Shown here in pieces: positions 1 to 13,300 of a stretch of DNA of 48,016 nucleotides. This DNA is from Rhizophagus sp. LPA8_4_AMF (Eukaryota > Glomeromycota > Glomeromycetes > Glomerales > Glomeraceae): positions 1 through 48,016 of the forward strand of contig JADRCO010000149.1 in assembly GCA_021464525.1 (NCBI GenBank), given 5' to 3'. The notes beneath the pieces were generated by a model that was given only the letters and a program-made list of their open reading frames with translations, made no database searches and was not told where the DNA came from. Every line of letters starts with the position of its first letter. Position 1 is the stretch's first letter. A program made the position numbers and the translations under genes.

Positions 1-50
<50 letters not shown>
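1..50. repeat. Poly-T tract at window edge
   Basis: An uninterrupted run of 50 T occupies the very start of the window. It could be a minus-strand poly(A) tail of a retroposed element, an A/T homopolymer common in this AT-rich genome, or an assembly-edge artefact. The flanking bases show no reverse transcriptase or other retroelement sequence. Confidence 0.8.
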
Positions 51-52
<2 letters not shown>

Positions 53-1098
53 TGTATATAATATTTTAAAAAAAAAATGTTCTCACGAAATGGAAGATCA
101 TGTATTTTTTATTCACGGATTTCGGCAAATTACGGAATTTTTATTCACAATCGATTACGTTAGATTATGTTGGGGGCGACTAAAAATAAAAGATAATGTA
201 GATCATTGGTATAAAATTGTTATCAAGAAATAAAAAATACTTTTTTTTTCTTCATTATCAGCTAAAAAAGAAAATATTTAAATGGTTTTTTATTTGTAAT
301 ACGATACAACCAATGAAACCTGAATCGAATGGAATCTAATTGTGATATAAAGGATAACAGATAAACGCAATAATAAAATTTCAAATTTTTTAATTTTTGG
401 ATTATTGTGTAATGATCTGCATAATATCATAAGATCATAAGATCATAAGATCATTTGTCCGTGCGTAGTGGCTTTTTGACGATAGGATAATTTTCCGTTA
501 TTATCATCAAGATCTGAATAGATTGTGTATCATTTCGTTGAAGTAATATATTCTTGTGAAATGAGTTAAGGCTCAAGGCGCGGGAAATGAGAATTTTAAA
601 CTATACTGAGATGCATAATTCAAGGTTTATTTATTTAATTCTAAATAATTATTCATCCTATTCGTCTTTAAACTAAAACAAGAAACGTTTTATTGCAGTA
701 AGTACATTTCGAGGGTATGAGGGTTGAATTTGTGACAATAATCCTATTGATATTATCAAAGTTTGCGTTATAGAAGAAGCCAGCAAAGTAGTTTATTAAA
801 GAAATATTGCCGTTTAATTAACAAATTTGTAACAAAGAGTTGAGATTTAAATAAATTAGAAATTATTTAAAAATTTGTCTCTCTCTCATCTCTCAATACC
901 CCAGATGTTTAGATGCCAACAACATACTGTACTTCATTGTATATATTACTCATCTATCCTATCTATTACAAAAGAGAATAAATTTTAATAATTATATTTA
1001 AAATCTTTTATCCTATTATTCCAAATAAGAAATATCGTTTGCTAATCGAGGTTAAATAAGCATTTATGAAGAATTTTTCTTTTCAACTAGCTGGTGTA
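51..1098. other. Intergenic, AT-rich, no gene seen
   Basis: No coding stretch with family resemblance is visible on either strand. The only structure is a short tandem repeat of the 8-bp unit CATAAGAT, about 3.5 copies near 426-453. The right part is the 3' flank of the minus-strand bL19m gene. Confidence 0.5.
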
Positions 1099-1801
1099 TT
1101 AATTATCTTTATTATTATTAATTGTATTTTGTTTAGAATTGATTTCCTTTCTTTCTCTTTCTCTTTTGAGTAGATCACTAATTTGAAAAGCTTTACCAGG
1201 TTGATCTCTTAAATAATATAATTTGGCTCTTCTATAACCTTCACCTCTTGATAAAATTTTAATTGATTTAATTAAAGGTGAATTAATAAAAAATTTTTGT
1301 TCTACAACTTTTAATATAATATTCCTTAAAGTAAAATTTGTATCAACACCTCTTCTTTTAATACATATACAAATTCCTGCAAAAGCTGTCGTACCACTCT
1401 TACTTATAGAGGATGAAGTTTTATCAGAAGGATTTTTAATTGATGCCATTGATATATAACTTTCTACTAATAATACATCTCCAGGTTTAATTCTATCTTT
1501 ACCATGTTTAGCAAATAATTTAAATCTATTATCTGGAATTTTATTTCGATTTTCATAATTTATTACTTCCATTACATTTTTGTTATTTATTAACGGGGTT
1601 GAAAATTGCTTAGGAATTATAATTGATCTTGGAGGTTCATATGTCTTTGCTTGAAAAAAAAAGAGGAAATTTAATTTAGAAAGGTTTTGATTAAAAAATT
1701 ATTTATAAAATTTTTTTACCTTGAGAATTATTTGTTAATTTCTTAATATGATTAATTAACGAAAATGAAGGGTTGTTAAATTTTTTTGAAAGTTTAAACA
1801 T
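1099..1801 (-). CDS. MRPL19: Mitochondrial large-subunit ribosomal protein bL19m
   Basis: This nuclear gene encodes a protein of the mitochondrial large ribosomal subunit. Exon 1 is 1801..1720 and exon 2 is 1649..1099. The intron starts GTAAAA, ends CAAG, and the join keeps frame to give 210 residues. Exon 1 supplies a basic N-terminus (starting MFKLSKKF), consistent with a mitochondrial targeting sequence. The bL19 core is clear: a DRIKPGDVLLVE strand, the RGVDTNFTLRNI segment, a stretch ending SPLIKSIKIL, and the family signature GEGYRRAKLYYLRDQPGKA. The upstream ATG at 1801 is preferred over the in-frame ATG at 1572 because it adds the presequence. The tail is lysine- and asparagine-rich and not conserved. 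The identification is secure; the presequence is inferred. Confidence 0.9.
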
Positions 1802-2070
1802 TGTAAAATTAACGAAGGAACTTTGATAATCTATTTTCACGATTTAAAAAAATTTTTTTTAGATGTCGATCATGTGATTAACCGACCACTAATTATCGTT
1901 ACCTTTAACCGAAAAAATTTATGCCCGTGGGTCACGAGCCCCTAATTTTAGCATTTTCTACTTTATACATTGTTTAAAACGATTTAAAAATTCTAAAAAT
2001 TGTAATTTTAAACTATTAAATTATAAAAACTTTATATATTAATTAAATAATGTTATCTATTGAAAATTTT

Positions 2071-3900
2071 TTATATTATGGCACCATCAGTACCATTATT
2101 AGGGGCAGGTTTTAATCCTAAAATATTACACATTATATTATATACTTCTATATCAATAAATGGGCTAACAACTTTTCCAATTCCCTTCTTATCCTTAAAA
2201 TAAGGACCATTAGCCAAAAATATTGATCTCATAGTAGTTTCTTGATTATCATAACCATGAACACCTTTAGGTAATGTTTGATTTGCGGAATCTCTATGAG
2301 TGGTTAATGACCAACCAACAGGTGGTATACACACTATCGGATTAATTCTTTCAGAGTTTCTGTAATGAAATCTTTCTGGAATGTTTTCTCTTAAATAACA
2401 TTTCCATGGCTGATTTTCGCTTGCATTTTGAAGTAAATTAAATATTCCTTCTATATCAGAATCATTATATGGTCGTATACCAGCTAACGGAAATAATTCT
2501 ATTGGATATATTTTTGTTACGTTAAATATATCGTCTAAAAAAATTACGTTTGATGGTATTGTTGGTGCCATTCCATGGTCACTAACCTGTTAACAAAATT
2601 AAAAAAAAAAACCGATAAAGTAAAAAGTAAAAAAAAATTACTGTTTTTTAAAAAAAATAATATATATACTTACAAATATTATGTTTACAATGTCAGTTAA
2701 TTTTCTTTCTTCAATTTTATTTAATAAATTTTTAACAAATCCATCAGCAATTTTAAGAGCTTCATTAACTTCTTGAGAATCAGGTCCAAATCTATGTCCC
2801 GCAGAATCAATTATAGGAACATATCCTGCTAAAAATGTTGGTCTATCTTCTAATTTCATATCTAACCAATCAATTAAATGATCAACTCTTTCATCCAAGT
2901 TTGTACTAGCATTGAATGAATGTAAATATGTTGGAGTATGTCCTTCTATTACCGATGATGACCCTACCCACATTGATACTGCCGATTTTTGTTTTTGTTT
3001 GACAGTTGTTACCCATATTGGTTCACCTTTCCACCATTTAGAATCGAAACTTTTATTTGGATTTGTATAAACAAAATTATCTTTTAATACTGGATCATAA
3101 AATTCATTTGCTATTATTCCATGTGATTCCGGATATAATCCTGTTACTATGGTGTAATGATTTGGAAATGTCATTGACTATTTTTTTTTTGTAAAAAAAA
3201 AAAATATTATTAGTATACATATAATAATAATATATTATTATCTTTTCTTGAAAAAAAAAAACCATTATGACGTACTGGAAAAGATGGAATCATGTGTTCA
3301 GCTTTTACTCCTTTTTGAACTAATATATGTATAAATTTAAATTAATTATTTTTAATAATTTTTTTAAAAAAAGGTTTAAACGATATTAAATGATAAAATC
3401 TTACTGAATTCATTAATGGTCGGAGTGACGTTTCTATCTAAATAATCTGATCTAAGTCCATCAAATGAAACTATTATCACAGTATTATGAAATTTATGAG
3501 TTCCATTTGAGAATAATGCACTCGATGGTATTTTATTACGTGGAAATAATGTTAAAAGGATGGTTCCGGCTAACATTGATAACAATAATATAATCAAACA
3601 AATTCTTAAAAGAAATATTCTACGAGCCTTTTTAAAAAAAAAAATTTTTTTTTTATTAGAAAAATTCGATTTCATTATTTTTTTTTTTTTAACAAAATAA
3701 ATTGAAATTTTTACCTCATTTGGTGTGCTTCTTTGTGATTCTTCATCAGTTAAAACACCACTCAATAAACCGGCTCTTTCTTCCCTGACATCATTAATAG
3801 GACGTTCTTGTTCCTCAGATGCTTCTCGATCACTATTTCTGTCAACACTACTTTGTCTTCTTGAATCAACTTCAGTATCTTGTGATGGTAAAGAGGCCAT
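2071..3900 (-). CDS. Type II membrane nucleotide pyrophosphatase/phosphodiesterase (ENPP/Npp family)
   Basis: This is a metal-dependent alkaline-phosphatase-superfamily enzyme that hydrolyses nucleotide phosphodiester or pyrophosphate bonds, like yeast Npp1/Npp2 and animal ENPPs. Exons are 3900..3715, 3627..3405, 3319..3276, 3177..2674 and 2586..2071, giving 490 residues with every join in phase. An acidic, Ser/Arg-rich cytosolic N-terminus of about 62 residues precedes one hydrophobic segment (IFLLRICLIILLLSMLAG), so a type II anchor is likely. Catalytic landmarks are VSFDG (first metal Asp), IPSFP joined to SMTFPNHYT (nucleophilic Thr), TGLYPESHGI, the DSAGHRFGP metal site, VSDHGM, and a late GVHGYD histidine. 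Exon 1 could be read through its first intron without a stop, but that would insert a Lys/Phe run, and good GT/AG sites flank it. The substrate cannot be told from sequence. Confidence 0.9.
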
Positions 3901-4108
3901 CTTCTAAAATAATACAATTTATTCAAATTATTTCAAATTATACAAGTGAAAAGAATCATTATATGTTTAAATTAAATGTACGTAAAAACACGATCTATTT
4001 TACTTTACGCGGGTAAATCGCACAGCCTGTTTGTGTAACTTTCGTAAATTTTTTTATTTATAAAATGGGAATTCTATTTTCAGGTTAGATGATTTAGATC
4101 AAAAAAAA
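3901..4108. promoter_or_regulatory. Shared divergent promoter, ENPP / SDHAF2
   Basis: Only 208 bp separate the start codons of the minus-strand ENPP gene and the plus-strand SDHAF2 gene, so both promoters must lie here or overlap. The right half has a slightly GC-richer patch around 4008-4030 within AT-rich DNA. No TATA box or known operator can be assigned with confidence. Confidence 0.5.
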
Positions 4109-4633
4109 ATGATTCGCTTTACAACATTACAATTTGTTCATTACAACAAAAATATTATATCAAACAAACTATTATCTCCAATTAAACCAATAACTTTTAT
4201 TTTTTCAAGAAATAACTCAAATAACTCTTCATTAAGTTCAAATTCTCCTTCACCTGCTTCACCTGTTCAAAAAATTGCTCATGATCCAAATTTTGATCCT
4301 TCATTACCTTATAGTAATTTACCGCCAATACCACGTCCAAATGAATCAATAGAAAAAAAACGTTCTCGTTTACTTTATCAATCTCGTAAACGTGGTATAT
4401 TAGAAACGGATTTAATATTATCCACTTTTGCAAGTAAATATTTAAAAACTTTCAATGAGCAAGAATTAAAAGAATATGATGAATTATTAGATACACCTGA
4501 TTGGGACATTTATTATTTTATCATTGATAAAAAACCAATACCTGATAAATGGAAAAATAGTGTTATTTTTAATAAATTAAGACAACACGTCAAAAATGAA
4601 GGTAGAATTATCCTAAGAGTACCAGATTTGTAG
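4109..4633 (+). CDS. SDH5: Succinate dehydrogenase assembly factor 2 (SDHAF2/Sdh5)
   Basis: SDHAF2/Sdh5 is a small mitochondrial matrix protein that promotes covalent flavinylation of the SDHA/Sdh1 flavoprotein, and so assembly of complex II. The 174-residue reading frame has no intron. Residues 1 to about 55 are basic, Asn/Ser-rich and poor in acidic residues, as expected for a presequence. The conserved domain starts near PPIPRPNESIEKKRSRLLYQ and contains the family motif SRKRGILETDLIL, then an FNEQELKEYDELLD helix and a DTPDWDIYYF segment. Length and order match the family. The ATG at 4109 is the first in frame and leaves room for the presequence. It is divergent from the ENPP gene. Confidence 0.92.
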   Translation: MIRFTTLQFVHYNKNIISNKLLSPIKPITFIFSRNNSNNSSLSSNSPSPASPVQKIAHDPNFDPSLPYSNLPPIPRPNESIEKKRSRLLYQSRKRGILETDLILSTFASKYLKTFNEQELKEYDELLDTPDWDIYYFIIDKKPIPDKWKNSVIFNKLRQHVKNEGRIILRVPDL

Positions 4634-4856
4634 ATAGAGAAATTTATATTCTAGTTTGTTTTTGGGTCTATAGCTATGCGTTTAAAAATGAGTTTTGAAA
4701 AGAATCAATGCAATTCAATAATAATGAAATTGGGATATTTAAAAATTTTTATTACAATAAAAAAAAATTAGTATATAAAAAACTTTTTATTTATTCAATT
4801 TGCTTTGATAACAGGTATATATAACGTGTTCTTTTCTTTTTACTCTAATGGAAAAA

Positions 4857-7800
4857 TTAGTACCATCTTGCATTTACTTGCTTTCTTCTTACCTATAAGA
4901 AGAAAAAAAAAAGGAATTATAAAATTAAATTTTAAAATTAATATAAAATATAAATTAAGTTTTCTCACACATACCATTGGTTTTGTAATAAGAATACTCA
5001 AAATTAATCCTAAAATGGTTGCTAATAAAGTTCCTTTACTAAAATCTTCACTTAATACATCAAATGTTTTTGATGGTGCTTCTCTTGTAAACCATAAATC
5101 TAATCCATATGCTAGCACTAAAGAAGTTGATTCGAGCAATGCTGGTGATGTTATTATATGTCTAATACCAGCAATCTAAAAAAAAGAGAGAGAGAGAGAC
5201 GTACATTAGAAATATTTTCAAAAAAGTTTTTATAAAATTTTATATTAAATTTACCGATAGGTGATAACTTAAAACCCATTTCTTATTATCTGGAATAGCC
5301 GGATCATAAGGAATAAGCATTTCTTCTTTATCCTCATTAGTTAACGCATGCTGAGGTCGACGTGGATCAAGAAATCTTTTAGATACACCAAATACTTGAT
5401 CTGTATCCAAGGCAACTATAAAACATAAAACGTATAATATATATTAGATTATTCAAAATATTTCAATTAATAATATTTTTTTTTTTTCACTTACATAGAA
5501 ATTCTCTTGTTGCAATTCCATGCTTTGTGGTAGTAACTCCAATTGCGTTTACACCATATGGGAACATATATGCTTGAGCACTAACATACGGACGTTCATG
5601 TGAAAAAGAAGAAAATACTGGACTATAAAATTAACGAAAGATATATGTATAAATGCAATTAATTACTAAATTTGTAATTTGGGTTAATCCAAAATTATAT
5701 ATTTTATCTTTCATGGCATACCTTTCAAATCTTTGATCTTTGTTTTCACTTTCATATAATTCATAAACAACTATTACATAACCTTTTTCATTATTATTTT
5801 CACTCCAAAAATGATATACAACTAAATTTTCAATTTGTGCAATTCGTACAGGATGTGAAGATCCAACATTCTCATGAATAGCATGATGTAATATTGATCC
5901 CTTAACTACATCGACAAGATATATATTCAACTCTGTAGAAGTTGAGGTTGATAATGTAGCAATCGCTACAAGATGTGGATTAAGATATTTATATAATACT
6001 GAGCGATCCCCGAGAACACGGCCAAGAGATGCAATTTTTTCTAAATTTTAAGAAAATAAACAAAAAAAATGAGAATATTTTTCATTTAAAATGGAAGAAA
6101 CGCGTAAATAATTTTAATTTTGTTATTGTTGGGTTACCATTTGGAGGTCTACGTGCAATCGCTGCAATACTTTCACCTTCAGGAAAATTAAGTGTCCAAA
6201 TCTCAATAATATCAAATGGCTGTAATATTATAGATACGTAATATTAGTAATTATGAATAAAAGCAATAATATTTCATTTTTTATTTGTAACGGTTTGTTT
6301 CTTACTTGTACATTATTTTTGATAACTTTACATCCTTTCAAAGATTTTTCTCCAATATCGTCTGATAAAGTAAAATAAAATGATGGTGCGAATTGCATAA
6401 AAGCTTTTATCGAGTTTTCATGATTTGGATATATGTGAAACTATAATCATTATAATCATAATAATTAATTTGAAGAAAATAAAAAAAGAAATTTAGTACT
6501 TTTAATTTAAAAACAATTGTAATAAAAATCATATATTAACCTTGCCTTTAATTCTTCGTCAATTAATGCAATAATATGAGTTCTTTCATCAGGTTCTTCA
6601 ACGGGTAATTTAAGAACACGTTTAATCGTAATTGGAATTGATAATTCCGGAGGAAAAGAATTTTCATTTTCTGCGGGAATAAAATTTTCTCCAGTGAGAC
6701 CGTTCAATCGGAAAAGACGCGTAACAAACTTTCCCTATTTAAAGAATATTAAGAATATTAGGAAAGAATTTCTTTCTTTCTTTCTTTCTTTCAACAAATC
6801 AAGAAATTAATACCTCGGAATTTTTTTGTATACCAATCGCAACAACAATTGGGGGATATTTCACCGTAGAAGATCTTACTATAAAGATATTACTAAACTC
6901 AAATATATCATTTCCAAAAAATCGAGACCAAATTATTTGTCCTTTGTTAATTGTATCTAAAGCTACTAATTTTGTTCGAGTCACGAAAATCAAAAGCTTT
7001 CGAAACCCGAAAGTATCCCTATGAAGACTAACTTTGCTTTTATTAGTTAATTTAAACTCTGCTTCATAATCACCAGTTATAAGTCGTTGAATATAAGCGG
7101 TTAAATAAGCAGGAAAATCCTAAATTTAATATTATGGATATTAATTTAATGATAGCTTTTCAAAAAATTCTTTTTAAATGTAATTATTACCTTGAGTTGT
7201 TCAATATGAGTTTTTACTCGTCGTAAATAGCGAGTGAGAGGAGAAATTGACTCTGTTTCTTCAGGTTGTTCGGCTAAAATTAACGTTATTTAAATACGTG
7301 TTATTTAATTGATTATAAATAAAAAAAAAAGTTTTTTTACATACCAAGTTCATCTGATTCTTGAGTCCATAACTTTCTTTCCGGTAAATCTAGAAATTCT
7401 GCTTCAATAGTATGAGCAAGAGATTCTTCGCTCTTCCATACCACGTCATGATCTTTCCAGAAATGCATGGAACCATCAGCAGAAACCACAAGCATACGAT
7501 ATCCCATAGCTTTAGAATCAACGTCAAGCACAGACTATATGGATAAAAGAAAAAATATTATGATCAATTCAAACATATATGAATTTATTATTTCATCTTT
7601 AACGTACCTTCACCAAATCACCGTATGAATTCAATGAATAAGGAATTTTATAATTCCCTAGAATTGTTCCTGTAGCGGGCGCAATAATATCTACTTCTGT
7701 AACATTCTATAAAAAAATTTTTTTTTTTTTATCAATGATATTATAAAATTCTCGAATCATATTTAATACAAAGTAAACTTTTAAATACCTCAGCAACCAC

Positions 7801-9373
7801 TCTACTTCTAGAAATTATAATTCGTTCGTTCTTATCAAAAGTGGCGGAATATATCGAATTTTTCGACTATAAATTATAAATTAAATTTTGAGATATGATC
7901 AAATATCAAATAAAATAAAATAAAATAAAAAGGGAATTAACACCTACTTTTTCTTCAAAGTCGTAAAGAGCGACCAATCGGCCACTTACATGATCAACCT
8001 TGAATGCAGCAGCCGTATTACCTTTCTTCGTAGGTACTTGAACAAGAAATTCAGTTCTTGATCCAATATTAAGATCAAGAAGCTCAAGGTATCCATCAGC
8101 ATCACCAAATGATGGAATTACATTTTCATAAAGTTCCTTTACGAAAATAAAAAAAAAGAAAAATATTAAATAAATATAATGGAATTTTTTAAATGTAATT
8201 GTAAATATCTTATTACCTCTAAAGAAGATTGTTCAGAAATAGTTGTGCCCAACCGATTAATTCGTATAAATCCACCCTCTCTCCAAATTATAAATCCATC
8301 CTGTACGCTCCCTCCTAAAACGATCATATCTTTAATACTACTAACTTTAGAATTAAGTAATTGGGTTGTAAGTATTCCATTCGAAATATCATAGGTAACA
8401 ACATTAATAGTATAAGAACTGAAAGATTTTTTAAGGCCAACACCGTAAACTTTTTCGTTAAACTCGACAAGTTTATAAAGAATAGTCGAGCTAAAAAAAG
8501 GAATTGATATTATATCTCAAATTAAAAATGGTAAAAGAAAAAAGAAAAATAAATAATAAGTTATAAAATTACCTATCTGCTAAATCTGATCTCCATATTT
8601 GTTTACCATCTATGACATTTAAATTTATAACACTAGATCCTTCTAATAATATTAATACATCAGGATTATTCGCAGCAAAGGTAACTTCAACTTTTGGTGC
8701 ATCATTTTCAATAATTGGATTGGAATTTTTATTTAGTCCAACATTTTTTATTCTGTTTTCCCATAACATGAATCCTGAATGTGATTCCCAAGATCGAACA
8801 ATGCAATCATTATCTCGTTGAGATACAGATATAGCAGCTAGAAATATATTAAAGGATCAAAATTACCACAAATTATATTATCAGTAATTACAAACAAATA
8901 ATTAATAACTTACTGTTTTCATACCCCTTGAAAGCTAAAATATTTTCACTTTCATTAAAAACTTGACGCCAGTCTAATTAAAAAGAACTTAATAATTGTT
9001 ATAATTTACTGCTAAATTTTTTTTACACAAGAACACTCTTTTAGATTTCACGTGATACAAACCAATATTCCCACTACGAACGTTAATTGACGCTAAAACG
9101 TTACGGTCAGAAGCTATTAAAACATAAGCTCCCCTAGAGACAAACTTATGAAAAAATGAGACTTTTGGAGTACCGATATATTGATGATGCCTAAGAAAAT
9201 GACCTTTGTGAGAATTATATGAAAAAAAAAAAAAATTTTCTTTCTTAAGCATCAAATTCATACCAATCTATTACTCCTGCTTGGTTAGCATATATACTTG
9301 ATACTAATTTCGCATATAAAACCAGCGATAAAATTACGAACGCAAAAACTCGTGGCGCTAATAGCCGCCCCAT
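4857..9373 (-). CDS. EMC1: ER membrane protein complex subunit 1 (EMC1)
   Basis: EMC1 is the large lumenal subunit of the ER membrane complex, which inserts transmembrane proteins. The gene has about 19 exons with short introns. Exon 1 is 9373..9264, whose translation starts MGRLLAPRVFAFVILSLVLY, a clear signal peptide. It joins to WHHQYIGTPKVSFFHKF and NVLASINVRSGNI, the EMC1 N-terminal signature. PQQ-like beta-propeller stretches follow (VIDGKQIWRSDL near 8600; LVALDTINKGQIIW near 6930). The C-terminal EMC1 domain includes SAQAYMFPYGVNAIGVT, FLDPRRPQHALTNEDKEEM, and the ESTSLVLAYGLDLWFTR segment. Near the C-terminus there is one membrane span (LLATILGLILSILI) followed by a short basic tail. 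The last exon is tiny: an acceptor near 4892 joins ITKPM to VRRKQVNARWY and the stop at 4857. One intron holds a TTTC microsatellite. Internal exon edges are approximate. Confidence 0.9.
6768..6792. repeat. TTTC microsatellite in an EMC1 intron
   Basis: About six copies of TTTC lie in the intron between EMC1 exons that end near 6735 and start near 6813. On the coding (minus) strand this is a purine tract (GAAA)n. It is likely to be length-variable. Confidence 0.7.
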
Positions 9374-10394
9374 GTTCTTTGAATTCTAAACTTTAAATTT
9401 CACACGAATTCTAAATGCGACTTACACTTAATTCGAATCGATCTTCGGGGAGCGAGCAATTCTTTGTCCAATGGCATGTAAACACGTTTATTGTAGTACA
9501 AAGTGGGACAAATTAAGTCACATGAATAACAGTTTTTTTCGAAATGGACAAATTTATTGACGATCATTTCGATCGACAGATTATCGTAAATAATTTCGTA
9601 ATGTCTACAAATCTTTACCTATTTTTTTTCGTAATAGTACTAAATAAATTAAAGTCTTATGATTTTTATTAAATGAATATATACAATTATAAAATAATAT
9701 ATGAAAATACAATAAACACCAGCAATCAATTTCCCTCAGGAAAAAAAACACCGGCCTTTTATTTTACTTGTTTCTTTTTATAGTTACAACTCGAAAGCAA
9801 TAATCTTTTACAGATAAGTAAAGCAGCTTAAAAAGGGGGGAGAAAGAATAACACAAACAAACAAAAAAATTATTGAATTATACCTACTATTAAGGGCGTA
9901 TAATTTATTCACGTGTTGATATATCGAAGTAAGAGAATGAGATAATTAAAGAAGCCCGTACAGCAATTGCTGCATCAAACTTTTTGTTCAATTGACCGCA
10001 AATTCTAATCTTGAATGAGAAAAGAAATTACGAGTCATAACCACTAGATATCATATTCCTTTCTCGATACTAAAAAGGAACATGAAAATTCCAATGCGAA
10101 TAAAATAATAAAAAGTAATAAAAATAATAATAAATGAATATAAACCTCCCTTAAGTGATAAATCAACGTGACGCGTTGTGTTTCTTCCTTTTCCATAATG
10201 TGATTGTTTGTTCTAACAAAGTCCATAGAAAATAAAGAAATAAATATTAAATATCAAAAATTCTTTTTTGTTACTACATAGAAATATACATATTAGTTAA
10301 TGAGTTGCATTATAAGGTTAAAAAATAAAACCTTGAACGATCTTACCTTATTATACGTAATTATATATATATTTATTTTATAAACAATAAAAAA
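9374..10394. other. Intergenic between EMC1 5' end and a low-complexity gene's 3' end
   Basis: This stretch should hold the EMC1 promoter on the left and the 3' UTR and terminator of the minus-strand gene ending at 10395 on the right. Short open frames here (for example 10044-10226, minus) have no family resemblance and biased composition, so I do not call a gene. Confidence 0.5.
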
Positions 10395-13300
10395 TTAAGT
10401 CGTTAGAGCTTTGTCTGGTGTTATTCCTCCATCACCTGAAGTATTGAACCCTCCGCCACCATCTCCATTATTAGCATTCGTATTATTTTTCGGCCGTCGT
10501 CTCGATCGTCTTCCATCTCCATAATAAAGCTTATATTCACAAAACATACAAATCCAATCTCCACTTTTTTCTGGAAATTTGATCTTACGTCTTGAATTAT
10601 TATTAGTAACAGGTTGAATATCTACAGAGCCAGAAGTCGAAGAGGCGTCATCTTGCTGTTGATGGTGTGGATGGTGATTATGCTGATGATGATGATTATG
10701 ATGTTGATGAGGATGCTGCGGTGGTGGATGCTGATTTTGAATATTTTGACTATTATTAACAGCTGTTTGTGCTTTTTTCTTATTCTTTTTACGAGGTAAT
10801 CTTTTAGGTGCAGTCGCTAGTGGTGGCGGTGGTGGTAATGATTTTAGTGATTTTGCAAATTGAGGATGTACATGATTATTATTAACTGCTGTTACATCCT
10901 CAGTTTTAAACAATGCTGAAGATGGAGCTGCTCGTTTAGTTGAAATTTTTTTCTTCGAATTATTAGGTACAACCACAGTTGTAACCGTTGATTGTGATTG
11001 TTGAAGGAATAACGATGATGAAAATGGATCATTCTTTGCATTCATCGACTGTATCGGTGAAACAGCCGCAAGTCGTTTTGCACTAGCCGCATTCACGCTC
11101 GCTGCTGTCGCTGCTGCAGACTTTTCAGAAATTGATTTAAATGAAAAGTCGAACGTTGTTTGTGGTGGTCTCATACCATCTAATTCTTTATTAATACTTT
11201 TACTATCAAATGGTAACATAGAATCACAATTTGAAGATGATTTTATGTTATTACGCTGCGTTGATCGTCTTTCAACTCTCCTTAATGGATTTGCACGTTC
11301 TTTTGCTGTTAAAGTTTTCATTACACCACCAACTCCTCCACCAGTAGTTGAACCACCTCCAACAGTTTGTAATGCTTTTCGTTTCTTTTTATTATTAGCA
11401 TTGTCCAACCAATCTGCATGTCCATTTACATTATTTCCTTCATCTTCTTCCGCATCAAAATCATCATCATCCTCAGAATTGATCGGTGTAGAAAATGAAA
11501 ACAGTGGGGATGGTGGTATAACAGGCAAAGATGATTGTATTACAACCATCTCATTCTTTATGTTAAACCCTCCGTTTACGATAGATTCATTTTTACCTAT
11601 ATTATTAATGTTATTATTATTATTATTATTACTATTTTCATCATTTGAATTATTTCCTTTTGATATTGGACGAAATTTAGCTCTTCTTGGTAATTCTTTA
11701 ATTTGTCTTTGAGTAGGAGCATTCGTCGCATTATGAATAAATCCTCTGGGTGGTGGTGATGTCTGTATTGTCGAAGGAGAATTTGAATTACTATTAGAAT
11801 TATTTACACTAATTGTAATTCCTTTCCCTGACGCTGTTGCGGATGTTAACGCTGTACTAGATATACTTATATCACCAAATTTCATTGGTAATTTTTTTAT
11901 AGTAGATGTAGGTGAAACTAATAAAGGTGTTTGCATATTTCCGTTATTACTTGTTGTATTTGAAACAGTTTTAATCGATGGTTTTGCTGATACGTATAAA
12001 GTCGTCGTTCTTCCTGTACCCATATTAGAATGAATTCCTTTCCTCGATGTTGATGCAGTGGAAGATAATATAGGTGGAGTATTTGAAACAGTCGTAGAAG
12101 GGGGACTCATAGGAACTGTTGTTGTAATAATAGTATTATTATGATTATTATTATTATTATTATTGTTATCATCATTTGAATCATCATTATTAGTAGAAAC
12201 CAAAGGTGAAGGAACGTTAGAAGATCCTTGAGTTCCAGTTACATTATTTTTTGAGTTCATATCAAATTTAAAAGAACCCGTAAACTGTGGAAATAATAAA
12301 TTAGAATTGGAAAATTGTGTATCGGTTGGAGAGGTAGTATTAATCGAAGGCGGCCATATTGAACTCGAAGGCATCGTTATCGAAGGTGTTTTTGATGATA
12401 ATACAGGTGAAAATTTATCCAATACCGGAGGATGCCATTGTAAGGTTACGCGTCGTTGTTGTTCTTTTTGTTGTAAAGTATTAGCGGTGGAAATATTTGA
12501 AGAAGAAATGGAGGGATTTTGAAAAGGATTTTGTAACGATAACTCGGAAGAATTTCCGAAAGAAAATGAAGGAGTAGTAGTAGTAACAGGAGGATTTGAA
12601 AAATTTGGTACAAAGAAATTTTTATCCGCAATATTTGGGAAAGTAAATTTGGAAGGAAAAGGGGAATCTGACGTGCCAGACGAGATTAACAAATTGTTTT
12701 TATTGACACTATTTTTAGTCGGTTCAGAGAACTCACCAATTTTTTCATGGTTTACAGAATCTCCTTTAAATTTAGAGGATGAATTATCACCTTTACCGTT
12801 TGTATTTACAGATGGTGGTTCCAATTCTTCCAATAAATCTTGACTTGGTTTATTTGCTAACATTTCTCGTAAGACATCTTCAGCAATAGCAGGAGGTATA
12901 GTATATTCTGCTTCATCCGCTAAAGTTGATTTTATTTCTTTAGATTTTTTATTTATTAAACCAGTTGAATTTGAAGTAGTAGATGATCCCATATTTTGAG
13001 ATGAAATATCTTCCGAAATCTGACTAATATTTTTATTAATATCAACATCATTATCATCATCAACTGATTTCGACAGTCCATTAAGATTTTCTTTAACAAT
13101 ATTTTTAACAGTCGTTGCTTGCACTACCGAAGCAGCAGGTTTATTATCTGAATTCGAGTTGTCATGAATCGTTAAACCTGCGAGGGAACTTGCAAGCGAA
13201 TTATTTGTAAAATCTACAGTTTTAGAACTTGTTAGACGAATGGTAAAATTATCTGAAGTAAAAAAACCTTCAATAAAACTCTCCAATAATAATAATAATA

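Noticed and set aside
10044-10226. Minus-strand 60-codon open frame
   Set aside because: Biased, hydrophobic composition, no family resemblance, lies in the expected 3' flank of the gene ending at 10395.
11245-11712. Plus-strand 155-codon open frame inside the low-complexity gene
   Set aside because: It is the antisense of simple-sequence coding repeats (Ser/Asn/Asp runs), giving artificial Leu/Ser-rich protein.
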